Origin: Haemaphysalis longicornis | Taxonomy: Eukaryota; Arthropoda; Arachnida; Ixodida; Ixodidae | Assembly: GCA_013339765.2 (NCBI GenBank) | Contig: CM023454.1 | Coordinates: forward strand, 136,707,293-136,771,292 | Direction of reading: 5' to 3' | Length of the DNA: 64,000 bases | In this document: in pieces, positions 1 to 12,014 of the stretch | Layout: the number at the start of each line of letters is the position of its first letter | Numbering within the stretch: position 1 is the first letter of the stretch | Position numbers and translations under genes: made by a program | Notes under the pieces: generated by a model | What the model was told of the DNA's origin: nothing | Seen by the model: the letters and a program-made list of their open reading frames with translations, nothing else | The model's database searches: none

Positions 1-1050
1 ACAGCGGACCGTTCGAGGTGGAAGCGACGCTGTTGGGGATTCATAAAACAAGTTCTCTCAAGGAATTCTAATATATGCTGAAATATTTAGTGTTCCATAG
101 TGCGGCCCATGTTAAAATAATAGAAATCGGTCTTTATGACGATAAGTGAGAGCAGCTTTTGTTACCTTTCTGTGTTGAGGAGAACCTTGCATACACCAGC
201 AAAGGGAAGTTACGGGAACTCAAGATAGTTGTTAAACAATAAAAAACAAGTACTTTGCGAAGCGCACCGCATTCCTCACAAGGAAAGCATTGGGTATGCC
301 GTCAAAATCTAGAGGCTTGACTTATAGGCCTAGCAGAAGCGAAATGACTCCTTCTTCATAGACACTCACGCCACTGAAAGGAGGGCACTCAAACAAAAGA
401 GAAATTTGAGGGATGTTTCCATCGTCATCACTTAACACTGAACAAAAATTCCGGTTCAAAGCATCTGCAGTAATAAGGCTGTCGTAAACAGACTCATCCT
501 TTACGATAAACGCGGATAGCAGAGTTCTCTTGCTGTGCGAGTAACCCCAGAACTTTTCTGAGACGAAATCAAGATTTCGTTAAACGACGTATGTGGATAA
601 TGCTATTTGCCACCTTAATTTTATCTTTCAGTTCTATTCAAAATTGTGTAACCTATCAGACGCTCTTTTTATGGTGACTTTTCACCATAGTTTTCATTGC
701 TTTTTTAGTGGGCCCGCTCTATGCGTAGGCCATCTTCCTTAATCGTCCACAAATTGGCCTGCCTCAGTGCTTTCGCTGGGAATGGTACTAGGTTATTCAT
801 TGTATCAACTACAAGGTTTCAACCCAACCCGCACCATGTAATTAAAAAATATATTTTATGATTTGCCGAAGAAACCAATTTCAAAAAATGAGTTGTCGAG
901 CAAATCTATCTATGTCTACATCACATGCACGCGGGAAATCTTGTATAAGCGTTGTTTTTTGGGGCTTGAGGGGGGACATTTATTGCTTAGTGAAACGGGG
1001 CGATTTGGGGGATTCAGGATGAAGGCTCAACTTTCCTTCATCATGGTAGG
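1..1050. other. Unassigned AT-rich sequence
   Basis: I see no convincing coding region, RNA gene or repeat. The open frame near 863-1129 has no recognisable domain. Its right edge meets the decayed 3' end of a minus-strand gypsy element. Confidence 0.5.
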
Positions 1051-2140
1051 ATTTAGGCTAATCACGTGGGCGACTCGGGACACGTGCGTCGTCGGATGTG
1101 CCAGAATCACTGTCGGGATCAGCCTCTAAGAAACACTTGGCGAACACTTCGCTGAATTCTGTCGGGTCCTAAATACCGTCGAAGGAGTTTTCTTACTGAA
1201 TACGTCTTGTCGAATCGAGGCCCAAACCCACACGAAAGCACATGTATGAAACTGGGCGTATTGGTGTCGGGTGGTTGTAGCGTGCAGCCTCCCACCAGCT
1301 GCTCGTCCGTTGTATTAACACAAGCAAGCTGGCGGGTCTCTTTCGCACGCTAATGTATGGTTGGACGTCAGCGTTGAGGTATTCGTCATGAACGTGCTGC
1401 AGCATAGGGTCGAGCACTGTTTTCGCCAATCTTCCTGAGATAAGATCGAAAGGTGTCATCTACGTCATCTCCAATGTGAAGTGCGAAGGTATATCGTACC
1501 ATATATGTTATGTTCAACGTCGACCTACACTTCATGCAAGATCGGATGCAATACGAGGGCAAGGGTATTGTCTTGGCCTTCTTGATAGTGCCTGGAGTTT
1601 TGAGGTACGCTGATGTTAGTTCATCTTGGCGCCCTTCCGAAATTTTGTCGCATCTGCAGGTAGGGTTGACGAGAAGGGAACATATTCCTTGTTGTGTGGT
1701 CAAAATTCTATACTAGCACCGAAGTATTTTAGGTAGAGCGCCGTGGAGTTTCATTTGAATATATTTAGCACGGTGGACGTTGAGGCCTTGGATGTAGTCG
1801 ATCATATCGTGCAACTCGGAATCGTTCTGCTGCTCGCCGGCTAGGTCCCTTTCCATCACGAAGCAGAGAAACGCCCTGTGTTGATCAAATTCATGTGGCG
1901 CGGGGTACATAGGGGTGCCGACAAGCAGTCGGCGTCACACAGTTTGCCTGCGAGATTTGTAAACAAGGTAAGGTCTACCTCCTGCAGGGCGCAGACTCCG
2001 TCAACCAAGAAGCGAGAGGGGTCATTAAAATTGGCTGGCCAACAAAGCGCTTGGCCCTCCGTAGACATACTGGCGCAGCTTAGACATGACCAACAATATT
2101 GCGAGGCACTTATTCTCGGACACGGAATAGCTTCGCTCAT
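1050..2140 (-). pseudogene. Gypsy-0 RNase H and integrase remnant
   Basis: The frame at 2140-1856 ends with ALCWPANFNDPSR...LCDADCLSAPL, the RNase H tail seen intact in other Ty3 elements as ALCWL.NLKDPS...DADCLSRAP. The frame at 1910-1713 continues with RDLAGEQQNDSELHDMIDYIQG, the tether before the integrase zinc finger. The frame at 1459-1193 starts with MTPFDLISGRLAKTVLD, the conserved GMTPFxLxxGR block after the integrase core, and sequence to about 1110 resembles the C-terminal LLRRYLGP motif. The catalytic core between them is not recognisable. Confidence 0.65.
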
Positions 2141-2349
2141 CTTTGGATAGGTCAGGCTGGACGTAAGCGATTACGTTTTCGCAGTGTTTCTGCTTTCAGA
2201 CGAGGACAGTACCGAAGCATCATCACAGCCGTCGCTGGACATTCCGGTCTTGAGTACTCGCCGAAATGTGTAAGAACAGGCGGCTGCTGTCGGCGCGTTT
2301 AAAGCTTGCAAAAAGCGTTCCCGTACGCTTCCTTTTAGTAAAGTGAATG

Positions 2350-3010
2350 CTTGTCGTTAGTTGCGGCGTGAGAGGCACGGTAAGTTTTCAACAAGTGGCG
2401 ATATTACCGGCAAAGACCTAGAAATCTCGGCACGTTTTTCTTTCTCCTTAGGCTTTGGAAGTTCACTATAGTTGTGGTTTCGCCGGATCAGGTGAGTCTC
2501 CGTCGGAGCTGGCGAAAAAAATTCAGTTACTCGCACCTGGAGCGGCACTTTCCTGACTTCAGTGTTACTCCTGATGCTCAAATTGACTCGATAACCGATT
2601 TAACCCTGCGAGGCGATTGAAGACGTTAAGCCGAATAAACGAAATGTCGTTGAAGTAGGGGAGGCAGATGTGCCACTTTAGGAAAGCTAGCCCCGTGTCC
2701 ATAAGGTGTTGATCTCTGCTGGTGCTCTGCACTGCCAAAACGCATCAACCCAAGTCTTAGAGTGCATCCGGCCTTCTAAATACAGTCTTTTTCCTGCCTC
2801 CTTCTTCTACGTCGATTTTAGAGACCCGGTTTTGAGAGCCCTGGACGAGAAATACTTTTCGTGGAAGAGGTTGTGGAGCTTGCCGTGGATATTTTCGGAG
2901 GCAACAAGTGTTCTCTTTTACATAATTTTTTTCAGCTGTCGGTATTGAACAGAGAACATTAAAATGCAATCTTGTTTCGCCGTCGACCGTGATGTCGTCG
3001 ACCATGTCGT
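2350..3010 (-). pseudogene. Gypsy-0 reverse transcriptase remnant
   Basis: Frame-shifted minus-strand peptides match the fingers/palm entry of Ty3 RT. One resembles KYFSS.ALKTGS, from the FSSMDLKSGYWQI block, near 2900-2820. The thumb connection P.PKEKEKRAE, equivalent to the PKxKKxVRRFLGLC block, is near 2460-2400. The YxDD box could not be found, so the palm is either deleted or too mutated to see. No complete reading frame remains. Confidence 0.5.
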
Positions 3011-3329
3011 CAACCTGCGTTCACATACCCCAGCGCTTGTTGGAATGTGCGCGTTGAGGTGACTGTCGCAATGGTCGAGTGAACTCTGGTGATTATGGCT
3101 TCTGACGTAGTTCTAAAATCGGTGAAACGCCGGCGCTGCAGCGCTGTTCCAACGCTCTCAGCTTTTTCTATATTCCTTACGGTTGAGCCCTGGGTCGACG
3201 TCAAAGAGATGAGAGGATTTAAATGTGGCGTGATAGAAGCGCGGAAAGTAAGCGACACTATCCCGTCACTTTCGTAATGAATTTATTTGATGGATACAAT
3301 AATCACTCACTAATTTTCGTCTGTATAAT

Positions 3330-3870
3330 TTAAATCAGATAGTGGGAATATTTATGCTTAAATGCACAAGCCTTCTGGCGACCGAAACCCACCGCGCTCA
3401 AGAATGCGCAGCTGTCATCGATCTTTACAACTGCGTTGGGGTCAGTAGCAGCAACTTCACAATAAAAAGCAATCATGAGGCTTCGCGCGGGGAGGCAGGT
3501 GACGGGGGTAGGTCCGCAAAACTTAACAAAGTATAATCGTTCCGCACTTGGATTCAGCATCACGGCGCGATCGGCGGAATGAAACTTGGTTGACTTGTCC
3601 TACATTATATCGCAGGAGCGATTTGGCAATACTTCGTACGCGGCAAGGTACGTGGTGTCTTTTATGGTGATGCGCGACCTACATAGTCTAGTTACGGGTG
3701 ACGAGATCTCCTCATGCTGTGGGCATATGCGCATGAGCTCTGCTTACAGTATCGTTTTTCCAGTTTCGATGGCTTAAAACCCTGTCATCACTGAATGGTA
3801 GTTGTCCAGTTGTCTACTAGAGCGATCGCGCCGAGATGGTTGATGGATAGCCGATGGAATAGACATGCCG
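3330..3870 (-). pseudogene. Gypsy-0 aspartic protease and linker remnant
   Basis: Around 3830-3790 the minus strand carries an ALVDN...Y sequence that becomes the retroviral-type protease motif LVDTG(A)xY only after frameshift correction. The frame at 3563-3330 contains LPARSLMIAFYCE, clearly related to LPPRASLMITVYCE in the protease-to-RT linker of gypsy-3 at about 54400. The copy is inactive. Assignment rests on family comparison within this window. Confidence 0.5.
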
Positions 3871-4419
3871 ATTTCTGGTTTTATAAACGTAAAGGCTTCG
3901 TATCATGGGTGGGGAGCGTTGCAGTTGGACTCCCCAAGTGGTCGTCATTTTCTTTGCGGTGGGCTTGGTCGCGTGAGGTGTGCGTCGTTTTGTCTAGCTG
4001 CCGTCACGTGCCGGAGTTACGTCCGCATTGAATCGGGGTGTCCGGCCTTGCTCGGTGCCCAATCTTTGTCGCTGATGTGTGGTTTTGTTGTAGGAGAGTA
4101 ATAGTGTTTTTTCGCAGAGCAACTTCTGCTACAAAAGCAGCTGCCTTTTTTTTCAAACTGTGCACTGCGTGTTCTTCTATGTGCGAAGTCAGGGTTGCTG
4201 AGGTTGCAGGACGATCAAAATAGGTAAGGTGACAGCGAACGGTTGAACAACAGCGGGCGCTGGGAGGTTTTGGATTGGTTATGGTCCGATTTTCCATCAA
4301 GCATTTTTGGACTACAGCCTTGGTGCGTTGACGGGGAAGCCTCACTGACCAAGTTTCTTGTGTGCGCAGCGACGGATGGTGGGATCGGTACTCTGTGTGA
4401 TCGGTCAGAACTAAGTTGT

Positions 4420-5480
4420 CATACAACCTCTTCGATTTTCAAGCGTTTTCTCAATCGCGGAGGACTCAGACGCGAATTCGTCAACTATCTTCAAAGAGTT
4501 ACGGGAGGAGGAAAATCAGCCAGCTCTCATTTTACCCCTCATGTCAGAAACCTTAGTTTCTTTTTTCAGACATTTCTGGGTGTACACGGTGAAACCAACA
4601 CTTCATCTCCTTAACAAAGATCAGGATTTTGTTGGGTGTTGCATGCGCGTTGTCAGCAAACGTTTCCGCGTGTCCTTTCGCACGATGGTGGCGAATGTTT
4701 TTCAGGAACTCGATGTAGAAGGTACCACAATCAGCTGGTCAGCTTCCGGGGTTTTCCAGCCAAGTTCGATTTGCATCTTTTAGATGCGACGCATCTCTTT
4801 CTCTGAGGCATGTCCCTCCTGCGTCGGCGTCGGCGTCGGCGGCGTCCGCACGCCACCTGCGCATGCGCGACTCTACTCCGCTCTTCTGTCCGACAGTTGT
4901 GCGCAACACTCTCACTCCGTTTCATTATCATAAACAACAGCTGCGTGCGCGCGCTTCGCTGGCATCGCTCCGCTACCGTCACGCAAGGGCGCGCATGCGC
5001 GACTCTCCTCTTCTGTCTCTCTCCTTCAGGTGCTGTGAATATAAAGCGGGTAGCGTGTCGCGGCGGTTCAGTCTGCGCTCGCTCTCGTTCGACTTCGCGT
5101 CACTTTGCTTGACGACTGCGTGCTTGACGTGATTCTTTCCGATGAAGACGTGATGGAAGCGACAGTCCCTACAGCGAGTGGACTGAGGCAATCCAATACA
5201 CGCGTCAGTCCAAACGCTCCCCCCTGATGCGTCGCATCACCTCCGCGTTCCCTCGCGGGAAGATGGGCGTAATTTTTAATCGAACACATTCTGGTAAGTT
5301 CTTCGTGATCGCATCTGGTAAAAACCAGGGCACCCTCCCATTTCTCAAAACAGTCCTTCTCTGTCATTTCCGCGGAAGGATGGAGGTTCCCGTCGCTGTT
5401 GCAGGAACGATTAGAAGGAGTGGCTTTTGGCACGATTTTGTCCGCCTGCAGCGGTTCTTGTGTTGGTTCCGGACAAATTA
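4420..5480 (-). pseudogene. Gypsy-0 gag capsid remnant, split by R1
   Basis: Minus-strand frames give the gag landmarks in order. About 5470-5280 holds a PPSFRG-like start and an FTRCDHEELTRM stretch matching the FNRWD...KL region of gypsy-1 gag. R1 follows, then DANRTWLEN with a charged helix after it near 4780-4650, RMQHPTK near 4650, and VDEFASESSAIEKTLENR near 4480-4430, matching the EFLTEATTMETTLEQR segment of gypsy-1. Several frame changes are needed, so no protein is made. The break between the two halves falls exactly at the R1 boundaries, with TAAAA on both sides. Confidence 0.65.
4783..5277 (-). repeat. R1 element, copy 1 (non-autonomous, ~0.5 kb)
   Basis: This copy is the reverse complement of 48119-48633. 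Its core is bracketed by 13-bp palindromes, GATGCGACGCATC at 4784-4796 and GATGCGTCGCATC at 5227-5239. Shared sequence continues to an ATTACGCCCATCTTC block at about 5277. The interior has a GTCGGC-rich simple repeat (4818-4850) and a short Ser/Arg-rich reading frame shared with copy 2. It sits inside gypsy-0 gag, flanked by TAAAA on each side, consistent with a 5-bp target-site duplication. The class of element is unknown to me. Confidence 0.6.
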
Positions 5481-6750
5481 GAGATGCTTCGCCGTTATCC
5501 TTATGCGATAGTCATGGTAGGGTCACGAGTTAGGTTAAAATTCAAATAAATTCCGGAAGGGTGTGCGGGATATCAAATTCAAGGTTTCAATGATTAAAAT
5601 CATGAAGGGCCGGTAAAAAGGGCCTCCCGCCGATCAGCACTAGTTAGTTAGTTGTAACTGCACAAATTCCTCCCAAATACTAGAACGGTAACACTCACAG
5701 AATTGTACTGTCAAGGGAAGGGTTTGAGGGAGAACATTTAAACCACGCAATCACAGCATCGTAAGCTCATTATGTGCACTCACTCCATAAATAAAAATTC
5801 AGAGTTGTGTCGTATGCTCATCGGGGCTGTACAATTATTGGTTTCCATGTCGGGATTCGCGTGTAGCTAAGGTGAACACATGCTACTTAGGAATGGCAAG
5901 TTCAGTTTTGAAGGAACGGCAATATTGTAAGCATGAATCTCCGTGGCGTAAAAATTCATTTATTTCACTTCCACATTATTGGCGTCATCAAACACTTCAA
6001 GGAACACTTTGTCTTCTTCTGGGACTGACCATCACCATCGCTTGTTCATACACCGGTGTTCGTAGAATAAACATCCGCTTCACTAAGTATCCAAGCCCCT
6101 TACAATTCAAAAACCCTCATCTGGGGCTTCAGAGGAATCAATCATGTTGCGGGATTTGACGTGTCATCTTTAAAACGTGGCTTGGTCGACACCCTGCGGC
6201 TCGCAATGTCTGGTAAAAAGACTTGTAGCCCCGAAAACAGCGCTGGTGAACAGCGACAGGGGCAAGATGGAAATTGATATCCGGGAAACTTTTTTAATGT
6301 CCGGATGAGTCGACATACGCAGCCAACCGCTGCTCACTGTACGCTGCTTCTATATTTTTTATAGACTAGACTTTTGCCGGGTCGGCGATTTTCTAATAAT
6401 TCAGGCACCACCTGGCGGGCATTTTTTTGGAGCTGCAGGGTGAGCAGACTACGACGCAGTCCCACGCTGTTGCTCCGTGCCACGCAAGGATATCAGACGC
6501 CCAAGCTTTTTCGAAAAACGGTCATTCTAATTTATTCGTGACGTCAGCAGCGCCACGTTCAACATGACGTTAAAGAAAACGTTCACAGCTTCCGAGAGCT
6601 GTCAGATGTTCCCATAAATTCGGTCCCCATCCCTCTAAGGCGGCGGGCCACCCCACAGGCGCGTTGTCCTGACGGGGTTTGCCTGTGAGGCTACGTTTAA
6701 CCGTACAAGCAGGACACCCGACTTTTCATCCCAAATTGATGTTTATTTTC
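5480..6750. other. Unassigned sequence
   Basis: I recognise no gene here. The stretch at about 6530-6720 is GC-richer than its surroundings and precedes the possible THAP-like relic, so it could be an old 5' region, but no promoter element stands out. Confidence 0.4.
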
Positions 6751-6789
6751 TTAATTGGGGCAGGTTGCCATCCTTGCCTTTACTCGGCA

Positions 6790-7110
6790 ATGTGCAGGAG
6801 CTACTCGACCGGGCGTGATTACGCCATTGTTGGCTGCACCAACAATTAACGTTGGGGCAAAGGGCTCGTGCAACAAACGTGTGAAGTGCACCACGACAAA
6901 AGAAGTGTCTGCCTGAGCGGAATCTATTCGCTGGCCAAATTTCCTGCCGCCCTTATTTTCCCCCGCGATTTGAATGCCGTGCTGATTGTGAAAGACTTTC
7001 GAACCAAGCAAATTTGCCAGAATAGGTACGGCCGTACGCTGCTTCTGGAAGCACTGTTTATTCACCCTCAAGTGCAATCCCTACCGCATGTTTTTTTACT
7101 GTGGAGGTAT
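6790..7110 (+). pseudogene. Possible THAP-like zinc-finger domain relic
   Basis: The plus strand reads DYAIVGCTNN, a stop, then a stretch containing CEVHHDKRSVC, LAKFP and KDFRTK. This spacing resembles the N-terminal part of THAP-type C2CH domains found in transposase-derived and host proteins (C..GC.N......C..H....C....L.RFP). One of the two leading cysteines is missing, a stop follows the first motif, and the C-terminal Cys/His pair is not found. It could be a coincidental resemblance, and I give it low weight. Confidence 0.25.
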
Positions 7111-7790
7111 GTTCTGTCATGTCATTGAGAGTACGCCCACAAAAATCATTCGGACTATGCTGCAGCTCGGGTATGCAATAGAGGTTAGCCGAAAGCGAAA
7201 TAAAAGCGTCGCCGTGGCGGAGAACACCCCGTCATCTCAGGAAATAGCTGTTCACGGTTCCCACCCGCCGCTGAAGCGCTAAAGTTCTTCTAAGGCAAAA
7301 AACGGCCATGCAATCTTGGTTATCAAATAAGTTCCCCCTGTTTGGCAGCAGAAAATAGCGTTATCAGGCGGGCAAATATTTCCTTTTATGAGCATGTACG
7401 TCTACGACCTGCACAGTTAAACGATAATTTCATGGCCTTGTTTAAGAACCAACTCAGTATGAGGTATGGGATCCCGTATTAAATGTCAACACGTTCGCGC
7501 ATTGACAGCAGCAAGACATGCTTGGAAATTTGCACTATCGCGCGTGCGATCGAAGGAGGCATTCGCTGTTGGCACTTCGAAGGAGGCACTTACTTCTTAG
7601 CGGATACGTAGGATGCCTATCAGCTAAATATTTCGTAAGCTGATTCATGGGAACGCAGGCTTTTTCACAGAAGTTGAGTGCTGCAATGTGCCGAACCAAC
7701 CACGCTTTCAGATGGCGTTCCATACAATTAACGAGCACAGTTATATCTATAGGTCACTGAATAAGACTTTTTTACTTAACGGATATTATT
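7110..7790. other. Unassigned sequence before the satellite array
   Basis: No coding or repeat signal that I can support lies here. Small local repeats such as CGAAGGAGGCA occur near 7550-7580. Confidence 0.4.
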
Positions 7791-9160
7791 CAGTACCATG
7801 ATTTCCGATGTTTGCATGCGATCTACCTCCTTCACCGAGACAATATTTTGATACCCTACATGTCTTATTGGCATCATCTTGAATTTTCACCCAATCATTG
7901 ACTACCGATGACTTTATCATGATGATAATGAGGACGCATTTTTTTAGTTATTCTACGTGATTCCCCCTCATCGAGAGGTTTAACTTCATACCCAACAAGC
8001 CCATTTGGCTTAACTTTAAATTTTCACTGAAACTGTGACTCACCACGACTATCTCTTAACCATAACACGAAAGCATTTTTATATTTGTCCCACGTGATTC
8101 CCCTGAACGAGACATTTATTTGATACCCCACACACCCTAGCCGGATCATAAGGAATTGTAATAAAATCTGACCACCATGTCCATAATGACTATAAGCAGG
8201 GCGCATTATTTAGATGTCCCCTGACTGAAACCTTGAATTTTATAACTCATTTGCTTTAGCGGCCTCTCCTTAAGTATTAATCCAATCGATTATCCAACAT
8301 GACTATCTTATTATTAAAACCACAAGCCTTTTCTCCCATGTGATTCGCCTCACCAAGATCGCAAATTTGATACCCTACACGCCTGAGAGGTCACGTTGAA
8401 TTTTAACATAATATAAGACTCGCCATGACTATCTCATGACTATAACCAGGAAGTATCTTTGTATTTGTCCTACGTGATTCCCTTCACCGAGACCACTAAT
8501 TTGATAACCAACACATCTAAGTGGAATCAATTTCACTGTTGACCCAAAGCAGTGAGTATCCATGACTATCTCATGACATAGCCATACCGCATCTTTGTCC
8601 CATGAGATTTCCCTCATCGCAATCTTCATTTTGATTAGCCCGCACAGCCTACTGGCATTATTGTAAATTTTAACCCAATTTATGACCTGTTATGACTATG
8701 TCAAATGATAATATTCAGGGAGCATTTCGCATTTGCCCGGCATGATTCCCCTCATCGAGACCTTTTATTTCTTACGCCACAAGCCCTAGCTTTCTGAATT
8801 TCAATTTAACCCATTTTAAGATTAGCCACAATAGGAGTAGGCTCATAATATAGCCATTTTATGACTAGGTCATAATATACCCATAATGCATTTTTGTCCC
8901 AAGTGATTCCCCTCATCTAGACCTTGAACATAATTCTCCAGACGCCGTCGTGCACCATTTTGGATTTAACAAATCTATGACGTAATATTACTCTCTGATG
9001 ACTATACAAAGGAAGAATTTTTTTATTTACTTCGCTCGATTCCGTTAATCGGGAACTTACCTTAATACCTTACACGCCTTTGCGAGATCTGTTTGAATTT
9101 TTACTCAATGTCTCATAATGCGGTCATTATTCTATCTAAAGGGACGTCGCCAAGTTCATC
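7790..9160. repeat. Tandem satellite array, ~135-bp unit, about 10 copies
   Basis: A diverged unit recurs with the order GTGATTCCCCTCA.CGAGACC, TTTGATACCC.ACACGCC, a TTGAATTTTAACCC block, then one or two copies of CATGACTATCTCATGACTAT. The GTGATTC-like landmark falls near 7957, 8093, 8213, 8338, 8471, 8600, 8740, 8899 and 9037, giving spacings of about 120-160 bp. The longer spacing near 8800-8890 comes from local duplication of the ATGACTAG/CATAATATA subrepeat. Units are clearly diverged, so the array is not recently homogenised. Confidence 0.8.
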
Positions 9161-9545
9161 TTGACAACTGTATTGAAACTGCGGAGGGGCCTCCGCCCCT
9201 TGCGCCCAGTTCACCTCTTTCTTTTGACCCCAGCAAATTAAGCCTTTAGAAAACCGGCAAGCACACCAGCAAGAAGCACCGCCGTGTGCTTTCCCACCAA
9301 CCTCTGCAACCTTCCTAGAGGATCCATAAACAGAAAAATGTGTGATAACCCTTTTTTATGACCTCAATCAGTCGATTATTATTCACACGCCAAGCCGCTA
9401 AATATTACACCCCCCCCCCACACAGTCACCTCCCCACAAACCGATCATGCGCATCGCGAATGCTGCCGTACCCGCAGCTATCATGAATTGCGAGCCCGAA
9501 GCGCCACATGAAACTTAACTGCCTACCATATCTGCCTCCTAGGCT
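9160..9545. other. Unassigned spacer between two tandem arrays
   Basis: Contains a GCGGAGGGGCCTCCGC near-palindrome at about 9180 and a C-homopolymer near 9410-9419. No gene seen. Confidence 0.4.
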
Positions 9546-10080
9546 ACTCATATGTACTCAGAACTCAAAATGTACTCAAACTCAAAATTTACTCAGTAGT
9601 CACACGTATTCAAACTGAAAAGGTACTCAGAACTCAAAATGTACTCAGACCCTCAAAATGTACACAGTACTCAAAATGTAACTCAAAACTCAAAATGTAC
9701 TCAAAATTCAAGATATACTCAAACTCAAAATGTGTTCAAAACTCAAAATGTACTCAACTTAAAATGCAATCAGTTCTGTAAACGTAATCAGTACTCAAAA
9801 TGTACTCAACTCAAAATGTACTCAGTACCCAAAAAGTACTAAAACTCAGATTGTACTCAAAAGTCACATGTACTGAAACTCAAAATGTACTCAAAACTCA
9901 ACCGGTACTGAAACTCAAAATGTACTCAGTGCTGAAAAACGTACTGAAACTCAAAATGTATTAAAACTCAAAATGTACTTAATCTCAAAATGTTCTCAAA
10001 ACTCACAATCGACCTCAGAACTCACTGGGTATAAGGCGTACTCAAACTCGTTCGGCATACTCAAAGTACGTCGTCGCTGC
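9545..10080. repeat. ACTCAAAATGTACTCA minisatellite
   Basis: About 530 bp is built almost entirely from variants of AACTCAAAATGTACTC, with units of roughly 15-25 bp and frequent small insertions. The frame at 9639-9842 is only a translation of the repeat, not a gene. Confidence 0.85.
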
Positions 10081-12010
10081 GTCGGCATACTTCCCAAGGA
10101 AAAGAGAGGGAAGCCCCTTCTGGGCTTTGAGGAGAGATTTATTTCAGTGATTTCTGTTTAGATTTTATTGTTGCAAACATTTCTTAAGTTCTTGAGTATT
10201 CCGGATGTAAAACTTGGCAGTTAGTGCATAGAAGTTGGTGTCCATCACATTTTTAAGTGAATGATCATGTTCAGCACACATGGTGCTCGTTGTTTCGCCC
10301 ATGACAGGAGGTCGTATTGTGGCCTAACCGCTGGAAATTAGAACAGTGGGGGCGGGTTCGGAGTGTATGATCAGACAAAAAGCAACAAAATAATTTGCAG
10401 TAATGTGTATAGAACCGGTTGAAGCAGGCAAAAGTGAAGATAATGGCATTAGTCTGTTTTATGCTTAGCTCGGCGTGAAACCATGCGTCTAAAAGCCTGG
10501 TATTTAAGGCTTCTAACAGGGTGGTATACGTTTTTGTCGTGATGTTTGACTTAGAAATTAGATTGTAAAGCTGGGAGGCTGCGCTGTGTTTGTTACGCAG
10601 ATGTTTACATCGGCTACGCAGGTTTGTTGCATGGGAAGTGCGGCTTCGCGCTTACTTTTATCTCCAATGGGGCCTTAACCAGTTGTGAGTGTTTTAGCGT
10701 CCAGTGATTGAACCTGGCATGCCTACAGAAACGCCGAGACAACAGATTCGGAGATTTAGGACGAGACTGGTTGCTCTATTATTTCAACTATCAAAAACCG
10801 TCTAGTTATCCAGCTCTGCAAATAGAACCGTTTACATAGACGAATATGAGCACGGGGTAGCGCTGCTTTTCAATGGCCTAATTTTTGATGGTCGGCCAAT
10901 TTCGGTTTACAGTATCGAATACAAAAAAAGGGGGACAGGACTTATTTTTTTGCTTGCGTGATAGCCAGATAGCATGAAAGATCCCGGAGCCGTCTGCAAA
11001 CAGCGGCAGCTTGAACAGGACATCGAAGACGATAACCACTGGTCCAGTCTGCTATTCACCGATAAACTTGGTGCCACGGGATACAACGTGAGTGTCGGTG
11101 ATCAGGAAGCGGGGTGTCAGCAATACCGTCACTTTGCGTACATGATTCACTGTCGGTAGATTGGGCATTAGCTCAGATCACGAAGTAAATGTCCTGCAAT
11201 GGAGGCTCACTATCCAGGCAAAATGAACAAAAACCAAATGCAACATCCTGCAGCTCGAACCACACTGACTGAAATACAGAAATAAACAGACATTCATCCA
11301 CATAAAAACCTTCCATTGAGTACCGGCACAATCCTACGCACGAGTGCAAGTCTCTTCGACCAGCTCAGAATCCATTGGGGCGTGAGAGAAATGTGCACAT
11401 CATCACACAGCGGAGAAAAGGACCGAGGAATATTTTACACTAACGTCAGTGTACCCACAAAAAGCGCAGACGGTTCTGCGCCATTTAAGACCACCAGCAT
11501 TGCCTATTGAAACAGCGTTGCGTCACTTCAACGTTGCCTATTGAAACAGGCCAAACAATCATGTGACCATATCTTCGGCGAGTGTAATTGCCTCCAAATG
11601 AGCTTTGAGAACGTTTCGGGTGTAAGACTCCCTCTGCCCCAAGCTCGTAGTCCCAAAGAGCTGCCCGACTGCCTTGCAAAGTGACGAAGCCATTTCTAAT
11701 GTACTGTAGTGCTTTTTAACGTATCAGATAATCAGATCAGATCAGGCTATGTATCAGATAGGTCACTATTTAGTTTTCTAAAGTCACTTCAACGTTGCCC
11801 ATGTGGCCAAATTGCTGTGTCTATTGGCCCCACTCGCATTACACCGTAGTTGTAGCCGTACGTCGTCGACGAATACAATGGCGTCACCGTTACAGACACC
11901 CGCTTTCGTCGGAATTTTTGTCGAGTGGGCTAGGACTACAACTGCCATGTGGAGAATTACCGCGTGAAGATTTTAACCCACACAAACTTCCAAGATTTTC
12001 CTTCGCATGC
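10080..12010. other. Unassigned sequence with small local duplications
   Basis: No domain was recognised in the short open frames. GTCACTTCAACGTTGCC occurs at about 11521 and 11782, and TTGCCTATTGAAACAG occurs twice within 11500-11550, indicating local duplication. Short TATCAGAT repeats lie near 11720-11760. Confidence 0.4.
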
Positions 12011-12014
12011 AGAT

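Larger units (their letters stand above)
1050..5480 (-). mobile_element. Degenerate Ty3/gypsy retrotransposon (gypsy-0)
   Basis: Reading the minus strand from 5480 down to 1050 gives gag, protease, reverse transcriptase, RNase H and integrase remnants in the canonical Ty3/gypsy order. All are broken by stops and frameshifts. The same peptide landmarks occur in the better preserved gypsy-1 (20971-26603) and gypsy-3 (52585-54880), so this is the same broad family. No LTR was identified at either end. Gag is interrupted by the R1 element at 4783-5277. The very high decay suggests this is among the oldest insertions in the window. Confidence 0.75.

Noticed and set aside
863..1129. 88-residue plus-strand open frame
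   Set aside because: No domain, lies at the decayed end of gypsy-0, and composition is not protein-like.
4004..4426. 140-residue minus-strand frame near gypsy-0
   Set aside because: It overlaps the region between gag capsid and protease; I could not see a zinc knuckle and treat it as a decayed gag tail, not a separate gene.
9639..9842. Asn/Gln/Tyr-rich frame
   Set aside because: Simple translation of the minisatellite.
7790..10080. CRISPR-like array
   Set aside because: The repeats are contiguous or diverged satellites without unique spacers, and the genome is eukaryotic.
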